A model generated the notes under the pieces. That model did no database searches and had not been told where the DNA came from. It saw only the letters and a program-made list of their open reading frames with translations. This document shows positions 9,695-20,600 of a stretch of 64,000 nt of DNA, piece by piece (positions within the stretch are counted from its first letter, which is position 1; each line of letters begins with the position of its first letter). A program made the translations under genes and the position numbers. Origin of the DNA: Symbiodinium microadriaticum (Eukaryota > Sar > Dinophyceae > Suessiales > Symbiodiniaceae). The DNA lies in assembly GCA_001939145.1 (NCBI GenBank), contig LSRX01001088.1, positions 94,372 to 158,371 on the forward strand, written 5' to 3'.

Positions 9695-11521
9695 ATGACT
9701 CCCTTGGCACACCCTTTGTTCTGTAGGTTGGTTAAGATGTGGATCAGCCAAGTCCGCCTTTTGCACAAAGATGTTGCAATACCTTTTCATTTGCCTAGTA
9801 AAACCTTCGTTGAAGCAAAGCTTCGATCGGTTTCAAAAGAGATGTTTAACGCTCACCAATGGCTCGAAACTTTTAAGAAGTATCCGAGTCAAAACTTTTG
9901 CAAATGTGCCGAGGTGTTAAAGCAACATCCTCATTTAAAAACCGTCGACGGACACATCGCTTCACCTGCTGTGCTATTGCGATGTCCGAAGGCAGTGTCT
10001 CGAATGTTGTCCTTTTCCGGATCATGCACGTTCTTTCCGTCAAAGGTGTTCTTTTTGTCGACATCATCCAAAATGGTGGAGCGATGGGCTGACCATCACT
10101 CCCTTCCGAGGGGTTTGGTTGTAGAATCTTGGCGATGCTTCGTTGAAGAACAATGGCCCAAGCATCTAGACGACGTTCACACGAACCAACGTTTCACGCA
10201 CAAGTTATTGTGTTATGCGAAGAGGTTGGCCCCTCAATTGGTGTGGCACTCACGGGACCATGCATATCAGCAGATGCTCGTCTATTGCCCAGAGTTGTAC
10301 AAAGCTGCAGTCCTGAACACATTTGAAGATGCAGATGTGTACCAAGAGGTGCCGGGACATCCAACGGAGATTGGAAAGGCACTCTTGCAGACAATTCCAA
10401 AACGTATCGCGCACAGGTACAAATGGGCGATCAATTGGCGGTCAAACCTTCCACAAGCTTTCGTCTTCTTGAAAGAGAAGCGGAGCTTTAAAAAAGCTCG
10501 TTCCATAATATCGTACAAACGGTCAGCACTGGCCAAACTGCTGAGCCTCGCTTCGCTGGTGCTCAGTGAAATTGCCCAAGTGTGTTTTCCATCATCCTTC
10601 GGGCAAATGAGCTTGCATCAGATATGGCCGAGTTTGCATGCATATTTGGCTAGTTTGGAAACGGCGCCGCAATGTGACATGGTAACTGTAAATGATGATT
10701 TGGTCGGGTTTTTCAATAGCCTCCCGACTGACAGACTACTACGTGTTGTCGAGTTTTGCCAAAACGAGTTCTTTGCAAAGCAACCGTCCAACGGAAGATC
10801 TCGTGATGGCTTTTGCTTTTCTGTGAGGTTTGCTCAAAAGTCGTCCAATGGACGGGTTTTTCGAGGAAAGCCTCGCAAATTCCGCTCCGAACATGTGAAA
10901 GTGATGCATGCGGAGGATATCACTCCCGTTGTTGAGTTATCATTTCGTTTTGCCATCTTTTCCGTGCTAAACCGCTGCTTTAAGCAGCAGCGTGGCTCAC
11001 CCATCGGGAATCAATTGAGCCCTATTCTGTGCGGCTTAGCCGTAAGCTTTGAAGAGGAGATGTGGTGCAGGACTCACGAAGTGTTGATCCAGTCGTACCG
11101 CGTTTCCTGTTGGTTTTTAAGATATGTTGACAACAGGTGCTTGGTATTCCCTTCGCAGTTGTTGAAGATGGAGCCTTTCAGGTGGTTGCTTCGACCAGAT
11201 TTTTGCACAGCTCCAGTGTTGCTCGAAACGTGCGAACCGGGTGAGCTGCTCGGATGTAGAGTCTCTGTCGAAGATAAAACAGTTTCGTATGTTATTCCAT
11301 GTGAACTGTGGCAATATCGATGTCCTGAAAGCGGGGGCTCGATACGTGTCAATTTGAGTGGTTTTAGTGCACGGTTGTTCATAATTGCGCGTCAAGTGTA
11401 TCCTGTTCAAAACAGGAGCAGGCAAATTCGCCAGCTCATTGTAAAATATCGTGAAATCGGGTTCTCGTACGAGGATCTGGTCAAGTGCATGCCTCGAAAA
11501 TTCCGGAAACTGCGCCAATAG
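9695..11521 (+). CDS. retroelement ORF4, Penelope-like reverse transcriptase (608 aa)
   Basis: The open frame begins after a TAA at 9,596; the first ATG is at 9,695 (MTPLAHPLF). A CxC motif (FCKCAEV, Cys codons at 9,899 and 9,905) is followed by HPHLKTVDGHIAS, matching the linker described for N-terminal-EN PLEs. RT motifs follow in order: the fingers motif with KARSIISYKRS; motif A with NDDLVGFFNSLP (Asp codons at 10,694 and 10,697); motif B with QRGSPIGNQLSPIL; motif C with WFLRYVDNRCLVF (Asp codon 11,129). Motif C is YVDN, not the usual YVDD, so the second Asp is Asn. PLE RTs are relatives of telomerase RT and copy the element RNA into DNA at a nicked target. The C-terminal 130 residues have no nuclease, consistent with the endonuclease lying upstream in ORF3. 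Confidence 0.85.
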   Translation: MTPLAHPLFCRLVKMWISQVRLLHKDVAIPFHLPSKTFVEAKLRSVSKEMFNAHQWLETFKKYPSQNFCKCAEVLKQHPHLKTVDGHIASPAVLLRCPKAVSRMLSFSGSCTFFPSKVFFLSTSSKMVERWADHHSLPRGLVVESWRCFVEEQWPKHLDDVHTNQRFTHKLLCYAKRLAPQLVWHSRDHAYQQMLVYCPELYKAAVLNTFEDADVYQEVPGHPTEIGKALLQTIPKRIAHRYKWAINWRSNLPQAFVFLKEKRSFKKARSIISYKRSALAKLLSLASLVLSEIAQVCFPSSFGQMSLHQIWPSLHAYLASLETAPQCDMVTVNDDLVGFFNSLPTDRLLRVVEFCQNEFFAKQPSNGRSRDGFCFSVRFAQKSSNGRVFRGKPRKFRSEHVKVMHAEDITPVVELSFRFAIFSVLNRCFKQQRGSPIGNQLSPILCGLAVSFEEEMWCRTHEVLIQSYRVSCWFLRYVDNRCLVFPSQLLKMEPFRWLLRPDFCTAPVLLETCEPGELLGCRVSVEDKTVSYVIPCELWQYRCPESGGSIRVNLSGFSARLFIIARQVYPVQNRSRQIRQLIVKYREIGFSYEDLVKCMPRKFRKLRQ

Positions 11522-11564
11522 GTGATCGCAGAGTGTTGTACCAATTTTAACCCCAGTGGTTTAC

Positions 11565-11700
11565 GTGTGTGTGCAACCCAGTGTCGAAGGGCAGTACAAA
11601 GATTCGCGGTATCAATGAGCGACTGTGCTGCGCGTGCTGTTTAAAAGAACTGTCTGTCTGGAGTCATGCCAGCCCGGAGTGCTCCTGTCACGGCTAAGAG
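11565..11700 (+). repeat. right pseudo-LTR (direct repeat copy 2)
   Basis: Near-identical to 5,472-5,607, starting 44 bases after the RT stop and ending at CTAAGAG. The copy stops inside the 5' strand of the ribozyme, so no complete hammerhead core is present at this end. What follows (ACCCAATCTGAC) is unrelated to the sequence after the left copy and marks the right flank. Confidence 0.9.
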
Positions 11701-13000
11701 ACCCAATCTGACTGGCCCCATTTCCAACATTTTTCCTATAGCAGATGGCACTACACGACGATATCTGGCACAGAGGTGTTTGAAGGCTTTTGTCTGATCA
11801 AACGTGAATCGTCACAAACGTCTCTACCCTATCTGGGCAATGCTTCCTTTGTCCCAAGGCGGGTCATGACACACCATACTATCGGGTCTCGGTGTCTGAC
11901 CCGACCTGGCCTGGTGCCTGCCTGACAACTCGTCTTGGCCCTAGATGGCGCTTTGTCACGAAAGCGGCGCCAGAGAATTCGGCTGGCTGCGCCCCTCAAG
12001 TCTTGGTTGCTCTTTCCGCTAGATTCTGTAATGCTGGTGGCTCTTTTTGGCACAATCTGGGCGTCGTACTGCTCGGTGGCAGTCTGAACATCGTATTGGC
12101 GGCTTTTCTGACAGAAACAGGCCGGTGATAAAAAGCATTGCTGAGTGGTGGCACTGACACAATCTATCATGAGCATTGCTGGCTCCAGCGTGCGACACAT
12201 TCGGGCCCTTCGATCACCTCCCCTCCTTTGCTTGGAGAAAGCGCAGGTTCTTTTTGCTGGAAGTTGTGCGCAATGTTGCATCAGCACACCCAGGATTCCA
12301 CAAGCCCGATCGATCCGCGGGCGTATACCACCTCAGCCCACCCCGCCACGCCACAACTATCCAATACCAGCAAACAGACCTCCCAAAACGCAACATGGAC
12401 CTCCAGATGGCCGAGAGAGCGATTGGGCGAGCAAAAGCAAGGAGTGAGCGGCGTCGAAATGGCAAAGCTTGGAACATGAGAAGCCTTCAGGTAAGAGTCT
12501 TTCGCGGATGTCAACTTCGAAGAGCAAACCACCCGCAAAGCCCCGGCGGCGCCTCGCTCGCAAAGCCGAAGCCCAGCCGAGACTCCTCGGCCACAAAAAA
12601 CCCCGCGTCCCCTCTCCGCTCAGTTGCAGCTGGCGCAGCTGGCGCTGCTTCTTGGGCCCCGGCCGGGAGGGCGGGAGGGAAGCGCTCCAGTGCCGCGATG
12701 AAGTTCAAGCCCAGAAAGAGCCGCTCCTCAGAGGCAGAGCTGAGAGAAAGAAGGAGAGAGAGAGAAAGAGAGAGCAGAGAGGAGAGAGAGAGAGAGAAAG
12801 AGCAGAGAGAGAAGCTGAGAATAGCTGAGCTGAAAGAGATAAAGAGAGCATGCAAAGAGGGCTTGCGCTTCTAGAGCCTCTAGAGGCCTATAGTCCAGAG
12901 CGGGTGCTCCCGCATCGACGCGCCTCGACGTAGACCACGGGGCTTCGGATCTCGGAGTCGCACGAACGAGTCACGCTCTCTTTTGCCACTGCGGGTTTTG
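11701..13000. other. right flank of retroelement; GA-rich tract, no clear gene
   Basis: No gene was recognised. A GA-rich low-complexity tract (about 12,740-12,835) makes a long charged plus-strand frame (ERERESREERERE) that is more simply explained as simple sequence than as protein. Confidence 0.4.
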
Positions 13001-13022
13001 GCTCAGCTTCCCGCGGAACGGG

Positions 13023-13660
13023 TCAATCGGAGCGCGCCTGCGACTGCTGAGCATGCACAAGATTCTCTCTCTCACCCTTTCTCGACTCTCTTTCTGACGG
13101 AACAACTCCCGCAACTTCGGGGGCACGGCCTTGCAGGAGCTCCAAGCGCCGTTTCAGCAAGTTCCAGCCTGGCGCTCGCGCATTTGGCCAGGCCACAAGG
13201 GCCCTATACCACCACCACTTCTCGCAATCATCTCGACACATGCACTGGCACCCCCCCTATTCTCTTAAGAGAGAGAAAGCCGCGCCGGAGCTGCGCCAGC
13301 CGCGCTGGATGCAGATGGCCGCACGGCGGTGGAAGACGGCCTCCGCCAGGCCTTGCACGAGGGCNNNNNNNNNNNNNNNNNNNNNNNNNNNNNNNNNNNN
13401 NNNNNNNNNNNNNNNNNNNNNNNNNNNNNNNNCCTTGTGGGCCCTGCAGCAGAGCGCAGCGCCGTGCTCAGCGCCCAGCCCAGCCCCTTGCAGCCGCCTC
13501 CAGCAGGACTGGATCACCGTCGCTGCAGCGATCTCTGCCACTGCCTGCAAAAGAGCTGCGCTCCTCGAATCTGCCCGGCACGAGTCTACGCGTGAGGGAG
13601 CTGCGGCGAGGGACAGGCACCCTACAGTGTGGCCTTCTGCCTTTTGCCGCACTGTCACGT
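13023..13660 (-). CDS. exon(s) of an IQ-motif (calmodulin-binding) protein, interrupted by an assembly gap
   Basis: On the minus strand two IQ-like motifs are visible on either side of the N gap: AAATVIQSCWRRLQG (about 13,490-13,535) and AAICIQRGWRSSG (about 13,280-13,325). Both fit the IQxxxRG-type pattern bound by calmodulin or myosin light chains. Further along the strand, near 13,070-13,110, KLRELFRQKE-like sequence may be another exon. Gene ends are not defined, and some coding sequence probably lies in the 68-base gap. The protein could be a myosin-like or ciliary IQ protein, but nothing visible decides that. Confidence 0.5.
13365..13432. other. assembly gap (68 N)
   Basis: A run of N inside the IQ-motif exon region. 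Confidence 1.
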
Positions 13661-13843
13661 GTTGCTGGCAGTTCAGAGATCACGTTCTGCATGTCGCGTC
13701 TGCGATGTGATCACATAGTGTTGTCGGTGCTCCAGGTGTGCATCTCGCATCTTGCATGGCCAATTTGATGCTTTCGCAGCCGGCTGCCGCGTCCGCCATT
13801 TGCTGAGGCTGTTTGTGCACACCACGACGTGAGAGTCTCGAGA

Positions 13844-13868
13844 GTGTGTGTGTGTGTGTGTGTGTGTG
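13844..13868 (+). repeat. (GT)n microsatellite
   Basis: Uninterrupted GT dinucleotide tract of about 25 bases. Confidence 0.95.
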
Positions 13869-14568
13869 GCTCTGTGCGTGCACTGCTTTGATGCGTGCTG
13901 GCGGGCTTCTGCAACGGGTTTTCCTTGTGGACGGCTCGCTCGCAGCTCGCAGACGGATGATATCCGTGCAGAAGTTTTCGAACTCAGTGTGGATTTTGGC
14001 CCCGTAGACATGGCTTCATGCCGTGCGGCCATGCGGCAACTCTGCCTGTCAGGCCGAGGCTCAAGTCTTGACTTTCTTGCGAGTCCTGTTTTGCTTCCGC
14101 AAGCTTCTTCCAGAAGTGGATCCGACTGCGATCGCCTGGCTTGCACGCTTTCTCTTTTGAGAAACGAGCAGCACCCCTTGAAATTGCAAAGAGAAAGATC
14201 AAACTCCACCTGAAAACGCAGGCAGAAGGCACAGAGAGCACCTCTCGGCGCTGTCACGCTGTGCACACCCGGAACACTTTTCCCCAAGCTAGACTCAAAC
14301 GGCTCGCAGCTCAGCGGGCATCGGTTTCCGCGAGGGGAGAGATCTCTGCAAGAGGAGATGTCTCCACCGGCGAGGCCTTTTGAAGCGTTTTCGAAGACAA
14401 GAAAACCCTCAACTCTCAGCAGCCAAGAGCTGTCAAGCGGCCTCATGTAAGGAACCTGTCGAGGCCAAGGAGGCTTGAGAGGCTCCGTGCGATGCTGCAG
14501 TCGTCAGACTCTGGGCACTGGTTTTCGTCCTCGGCCACGGCAGGTTCCCAAGCATGACGTCTCTACGA

Positions 14569-14665
14569 CATACATATACATATTAGATGTGTGTCTATAT
14601 ATATACATATACATATATATATATATATATAGAGAGATCTATCTGGCTGTCTATCTATCTAGGAT
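14569..14665 (+). repeat. TA/CATA and CTAT microsatellite cluster
   Basis: (ATACAT), (TA)n and (CTAT)n tracts follow one another, breaking an otherwise GC-rich region. Confidence 0.9.
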
Positions 14666-15489
14666 CTGTCTATCTTTTTTTCAACTCCTGTTCCCTCTGT
14701 CTTTCAAGTATTCACCCTTTCCCTCTCCTAGGTGCAGCCTGGCATCAGATCCTCGGAAGGCTTTTGTTGATCCTGTTTGAGGGTCTCCAAGGCTCGGGAA
14801 GGGGGCTTGAAGCTCACCCGCATCCGCGAAGGCCGCGGGAACTCGCGGGAAGCCTCCAGGTCCACCACCTGTGCCGCCGCTCTGCGCCGCTCTGCGCCGC
14901 CGCTTCGCGCCGAGGGTGAGGTAAGGTCGTGCCTCGGCCTCGGCCAGGGCCCGCAGCGCTGGTCCTGAAAGCAGACAGCGACACGCTGGAAGTGCCCTCG
15001 GGCGTGCGTTCAGAGCACGTGCACTTCGAAGCTCCTGTGAGGCGAGCGAAATTGGCCTGGCAGTTCCGTCACATGTCGTGAAGTGCTCTGAGGGCTTGAC
15101 CTGGATGGCCTTAATGGGAAGTCCACGAGTGGGTCGAGGTGGCTGTGCGTAAAACTCTGGCGCAACCGCCTCAGCAAAGGGAAAACTAATCCTGTTCCAT
15201 GGGTTGCTGTTGACCTCCTTTCGCTGGGCCTCGGGACAAATTTCACGCTTCTTCGGGGTCTTCTTCTCCGGAATCGCCGAATTTGCCTACATCGTTCCGA
15301 GTACTCGTCTTACCGCTGCAACGCGCACTTCCCACCTTTGGAGTGACTGCCAAGACCTACATGAGCGTGTGTCAGATGCGCCATGCTCTCTGCTGACTCC
15401 TCTGTTTCTGCCAAGTGGCGTCCAGGGAGATGCTGTGCCGAAGCCCTTGGCGGCCTCCTAAACCGTGCGGAACAACGGTTTGCCGTGTT

Positions 15490-15790
15490 TCTCTCTGTCT
15501 GTCTGTCTGTCTGCGTCTGTCTGTGTCTGTCTGTGTCTGTGTCTGTGTCTGTGTCTGTGTCTGTGTCTGTTTCTGTGTCTGTGTCTGTGTCTGTGTCTGT
15601 GTCTGTGTCTGTGTCTGTTTCTGTGTCTGTGTCTGTGTCTGTGTCTGTCTCTGTGTCTCTGTCTCTGTCTGTGTGTCTGTCTGTCTGTGTCTGTCTGTTT
15701 GTGCTGTGTCTCCGTGCGTCCCTGTGCGTCTCTGTGTGTCTCTGTGCGTCTCATTGTGTCTCTCTACGTCTCTCTATGTCTCTGTGTGTG
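15490..15790 (+). repeat. GTCTGT hexamer-rich minisatellite
   Basis: About 300 bases built from GTCTGT and related GTCTCT units with scattered variants (TTCTGT, GTGCGT). All three plus frames are open and give Cys/Val/Ser-rich runs, which are repeat artefacts rather than genes. Confidence 0.95.
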
Positions 15791-15813
15791 TGAGTGTATG
15801 TGTGCCTGCTCGC

Positions 15814-15823
<10 letters not shown>

Positions 15824-15846
<23 letters not shown>

Positions 15847-15852
15847 CCTCCC
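15824..15852 (+). repeat. (CCT)n triplet repeat
   Basis: A run of CCT triplets shortly after the GTCTGT array. Confidence 0.9.
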
Positions 15853-18800
15853 TGCTCACCTCCTGTCCCCCAGGATGTAAGCGTGCTAACCACCAAAGAG
15901 TGCTGCGAGAGCTTCCTGTAGTTCAGTCTCACCCTCAACAAAGCAAGGTGATAGGCGGTAACCGCAATCACTAAAGTCACTAAGTGTTCTGCAGGAGCCT
16001 TGCCATTCAGATTTCACCACAAGCAGTGGTCTCTCTCCGTTGTCCAACGAAAGGGAGGCAAGATGGGACGCCGCGTGCGCGCAGGCGGGCGTAGTTGCGC
16101 TCCTTTGTGGCTGGTCAGCTCCAGGTGGGGGATGCCGAAGAGCTGCAGGTGGCGCTGTGCATCTTTCTTTTCCTTGGAGAGGAGAAGAGAGAGAAGAGAG
16201 AGATCAAGAAGACGCAATTTTAAAGTCCTCTCAATTGCGACTGAGACTCTAAAGAGCTCAAAGAGCGGACAGCGGGCGTCTCAGGCACCTCTGGGCCTCT
16301 TTCCATCTGGGGCTCGCGCTCAGCCGGCAGCAGCCAAGGCGCTACCACGGAGGGCGTCAACGCGCAGCGCACCCTCGCAACTCGGTTTCTAGATGTCTTC
16401 CTTTTCGAATGGCTCACAGCGGCCTGGGGGGTGGCTCATTGACTGCCGTCTGCTCCGCACGAGCCCCGGGGAAGTGGCGGCGACTCGAAGTCGCTGCCAA
16501 AAGCGTTGACGAGGGAAGGACACCTGAAATCGGAGGGGGCGAGGCCGAGCGCGCTCGCCCACGCCAAGGCAGCGCCAAGCCTCCGTGACTTGCAGTCGCG
16601 TCTTGACTCAGTCTCTCTGCTTCTCTGCTCCTGGCAACTTGGGCCGAGCCACCGTCGCTGGAGAGCCCCGCCGGCTGACCTGAGTTGCACGCGCACAAAC
16701 GGCGTGCGATGGCGCACGCGCGCGCGCGCTTTTAAACGGCGCGGGTCCCTGCCATACCCTGCCAAGAGCCGCGCTAGCCGAGGAGACGGCCATGCGAGGC
16801 GGAAAGGTCAAAGGCACCTCTTCCTTCTCTCACGTGCTCCACTAAATGCTGTTACCTGTTACAGCTTGAGCCATAGCTACGAAGACATGCCACGCCCTAC
16901 ATGAGGACCGGCTTCGAACGACTAGGTAGGGTCTGCCAGAAGTGCAACTCGGTCCGCCTTGCCATAGAGGGCCTTGGATCTTCATAACGTTATTAGTGAA
17001 AATCAGCGGGCACTGAGCAGCCAGCAGGAACAGCTTCGACGGACGGCAAGAACTTCGCAAGCCTTGGAGAGATCCGGTCACGGAGGCGCATGAGGACTGG
17101 AGGCTGCGACTCTGCGACACATAAACAGAAACAAGGAGTTGGCTTGGAGAAGGCATGCAGCGCGTAGCACATCTCGAGCGCCACCTCCCGAAAACCGGGC
17201 ATCAAACTTTGCAATGCTTCAGCTCACAGCTCTCATCTGCCTTTGCGGTCGGCATCTTCATCATAAGGACGCGCTGGGAAAGCCTCAGAAATCACACGGG
17301 GCGTGCATGGTTTGCGGGCTTGCGAAATCGCCACCTTTCTCTCCGCACATCGCTTGGCCAATATATCTCATTGGCAGAACTCGCTCTTTCGAGGGTGTCG
17401 GGAGAGCTCACACACCTTCGTTCGAAGACTCTGCTCAAGCAGCCCCCGCTGACGAACCACACGTTCTCTGTGTGCCTTGGCTTTGAGGCAATCGGCCTTA
17501 TCTGTGCACGCAGAGCCGCCTCAGTCAGATTCGCGGCCCTCAGGAGCCCCCCTCAAAATGCCGCACATCTTGGCTCTCGGTGTGGCGCAATCTTTCCACT
17601 GTCCATCATGTACGCAGAACGCCTCGGCGACACAACGGGCACCGGGAGTGGTTTAAGTGCAAATTCGCCGTATCCACAAGGATTCCCTGTTCCCCACCTC
17701 TTTTTCTCCCCTTCGCAGCTACCCACCCCCCTCATCGAGCCCACCCCTCGCCCCCCTCCCCCCCTCGAAATCCTTGAAGCTAGATTTAGGGTTGGCAAGC
17801 CCGCCCCCCTCACCGCCGCCTTCCCACTCCCTTTTTCTCGTCTCTTTCCTTGTGGCGGGCGAGGCAAGACAGGCTAGTTACATCATTCGTGAAGTTGATG
17901 CCAAGCCCTGGGAATTCTGGGGCTGTGTCTCGTACTTGGCTGCAACGCTTGATTCCCCATCCCCCTCCAACATATGTGAGGTTGTAGCCCTAGGGGTCAG
18001 AGGCCCCAATGATAAGGTACTTGGGTTACGGGGAGTAGCTATCTACGTTAATATTTGGGAGAGTATATGCTTATTAGGTAATTGGATCCTGGGGCTAGTG
18101 AGAAGTGTAGCACGATCTTTATAGTAACGTCATGTAACGTCTCTGGGATAATGCAGGGAATGTGCCACCTTTCGCGTGGGATTGTTGCACAGAGCCTCAA
18201 CATGAAAACAAAATACCGACATCAATAACACATTCGGAAGCAAATGCACCCCTTCTTGTGTGACCTACCTGTTGCTTTATTCCGAACAGCAGAGCACCTG
18301 CTTCAAGTACACCCGGGCCGAGGCGGACGACGCGAAGCGTTTAAACAAAAGGCGGGGGCCAGGCCTGGCTTTCGACGTGAAGCGTGCAGGAAGTCGTGAT
18401 CGAAAGACTTTCCGCACGCTCCGCTGAGGCCTCGCGATGCGAAAAACCCTACAAGTAGCAGATCGCTTTGTGGGAGAGCGGGTTGGCGGTTTGCCGGCAT
18501 CCAAGCCGGGCACTCGAAGAAGCTCTTCCCCGAGCGTCCCAGACAAGCAGGCATCCCATGCCTGCAGTTCCTGAGGCAACTCTGAGCAGCACGGAACGGC
18601 GAAGAGGCGGCAAACCGGTCTCCGAGCCAAGATTCTACTGCTTCGAAGCCAGCCGACTTTGCACAAGCCTGCAGCAGCACAGCGGATGTTGAATTTGCTC
18701 GAGAACACAGCTTCCAGGCGTAGCAGCAGCAGTAGCAGGAGTAGCAGTCATGATTTGCCATTGTACTGTTGATAGCAGTTGTTGCTTGGGTTTTCGGGCT

Positions 18801-19989
18801 GGGTTGTGCTTGAGAGATTTGCTGCTGAACTTCCCACAGCTAAAGCACCTAAAGGAGGACGGTATGTGTTGTGCAACAGCCACCGCCTTGCCATTCTCGG
18901 GGACGGTCCCAGCGTCCTGGCCGTGCATTCGGGGACTTCTTGGGGGTCCACCGCCACAGTTCAAGACCTGGCACAAGGCGAAACGTAGATCTGTGCCCTT
19001 AGCTAGCGGCTAGCGAGGCCCCAAACCATGGGACAGAGGACGGTCACACCGAACTTAGTTTCGAGTAGGGAGCACACAGAACGAGAGGTGAGGACCGTCT
19101 GAGCACAAAGACGTTGCTGATCTCCGACACACTCGGCTGGCCCATGCATGCACTGAACAGCAGGCTGCTCGCCGTTTTCCTGTCCCAGGTTTGCGCTCTG
19201 CAGCTGTGAACACTGGTGAACCCGGGAGGGTAGCTCTGCCTGCGTTTTGCTGGAGTCTGCGATGTAGGTGAAATTCACGGTGACCAGCTGGGCTAAGTCT
19301 TCCAGAACCTGGGAGAACCAGAAAGACTCTCATGCCCGAATAATCTGAAACGACCTTAGGCCGTAGGACCTTTCGCTTTCTCTCACAGCGTCTTTCGGCG
19401 TGCGCGGAAACCTTGGGCCGCCACCGGAAGAAAGGTCTGCTCGCAGATCTTGGCATCAGGACCTCTGTTCAAAGGCCTTGTCTGCGCCTGAAAAGCCTGA
19501 CTCGCAAACCCTGCGAAGCGGACACTTTGACATCACGAAGAACTCGATTGCAATGGCATGCTTCGGGCTCGTCTCTGCGGAGAGCAAACCTCACATTGGC
19601 GTTCCAGGCTAAAAAGGGCCGAGACCGTGCGGCGACCGTAAGGAGACAGCTTTGCCGTTCTTGCACCTGAGGCTCGCAGACACAGCAAATTGGGGATGGT
19701 ACAAAAGTCGCCTCTGCTCACGAGAACCGCCTGTAGCCCCAAACACCCCAGACGACACAACCGCTTGTGCTTCAAAGCAATGGGTAACCGCACTTGGTGA
19801 CGTTTGCATCCATCACACTCCAAGCACAGGGCGTTTGATGCCAGCACCACTGCCAGTGCTGTGCATACCAAGGAGACACATAGCTTCAGGGCCCAATCTT
19901 CAGGATGTGCCATGTGCCGTTCCTGGTGGTCTCTGAACTCGCCACGTATGACATATGATTCAACAACAAAACGCAACTATGATTCATCA

Positions 19990-19992
19990 ACG

Positions 19993-20037
<45 letters not shown>

Positions 20038-20349
20038 CCAACATAACACCAACACCAACAAAAATACCACTAGCACCACCCGCACCACCAACACACCCAA
20101 CACCACCAAAACCACCAATATCACCAAAACTACCAACACCAACACCACCAACACCAGCAACAACACCAACACTATAATCAACACCAACACCAACAGCACC
20201 ACCAGCACCACCACCACCACCACCACCAGGGCTACCAGCAGCAACAACAACAGCAGCAGCAGCAAATGCAGCAACACCAACACCAACACCAACATCAACA
20301 ACACTAACACCAACTCCTATACCAACCCCAACAACAACAACAGTTTCAG
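19990..20349 (+). repeat. CAA/CAG/CAC triplet-rich tract
   Basis: (CAACAG)n grades into CACCAAC-type and then CAGCAA units. The plus frame 19,955-20,353 reads as Gln/Asn/Thr only, so it is low-complexity sequence, not a supported gene. Confidence 0.92.
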
Positions 20350-20429
20350 TTGAATGCTGTTGGTAAAGGAAAAAAGCAGCAACCCCGTCATGCTGTTTCC
20401 CCCGTCAACAATAACACCACAATGGTTAT

Positions 20430-20600
20430 GGTGTGCAGGATTTGAAGGATTTGCAGAGCATTGCCAAGCATTTCAAAGGATTTCCCAGATTCCAAAGATT
20501 TTCGAAGGATTTCCAAGAATTTTCAAGGCATTTTCAAGGCATTTTCAAGGAATTTCCAAAGGATTTCCAATGATGTTCAGAGGATTCACGGCTTATCTGG
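20430..20600 (+). repeat. degenerate AAGGATTT/TTTTCAAGGCA repeats
   Basis: Irregular copies of AAGGATTT, ATTTCCAAAG and CATTTTCAAGG occur every 11-15 bases. The following sequence to about 20,960 keeps similar TTCCAAATCC-type words in the opposite sense. Confidence 0.7.

Larger units (their letters stand above)
5472..11700 (+). mobile_element. Penelope-like retroelement with four ORFs and upstream GIY-YIG endonuclease
   Basis: A 6.2-kb unit bounded by 136-bp direct repeats (5,472-5,607 and 11,565-11,700) carries four intronless, uninterrupted plus-strand ORFs in the order unknown protein, basic coiled-coil protein, GIY-YIG-like endonuclease, reverse transcriptase. The RT has a PLE-type motif B (GSPIGNQLSP) and a motif C in a WFLRYVDN context. 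A CxC motif lies upstream of the RT, the hallmark described for PLEs whose endonuclease precedes the RT. The repeats look like pseudo-LTRs, and a hammerhead-type ribozyme can be folded at the left one. Only one base differs between the repeats and all four long frames are open, so the copy looks young. Splitting EN and RT into separate ORFs and having two extra upstream ORFs differs from the single-ORF PLE plan. Assignment to PLE is firm; the exact clade is inferred. Confidence 0.82.

Noticed and set aside
12176-12874. 232-residue plus-strand ORF ending in an Arg/Glu-rich helix
   Set aside because: The helix is a GA microsatellite translation and the rest shows no motif or codon pattern.
15383-15974. 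Long plus-strand ORFs of 136-169 residues rich in Cys, Val and Ser
   Set aside because: They are translations of the GTCTGT hexamer repeat, open in all three frames.
19955-20353. 132-residue Asn/Thr/Gln-rich ORF as a prion-like protein
   Set aside because: Pure triplet-repeat sequence with no flanking coding context.
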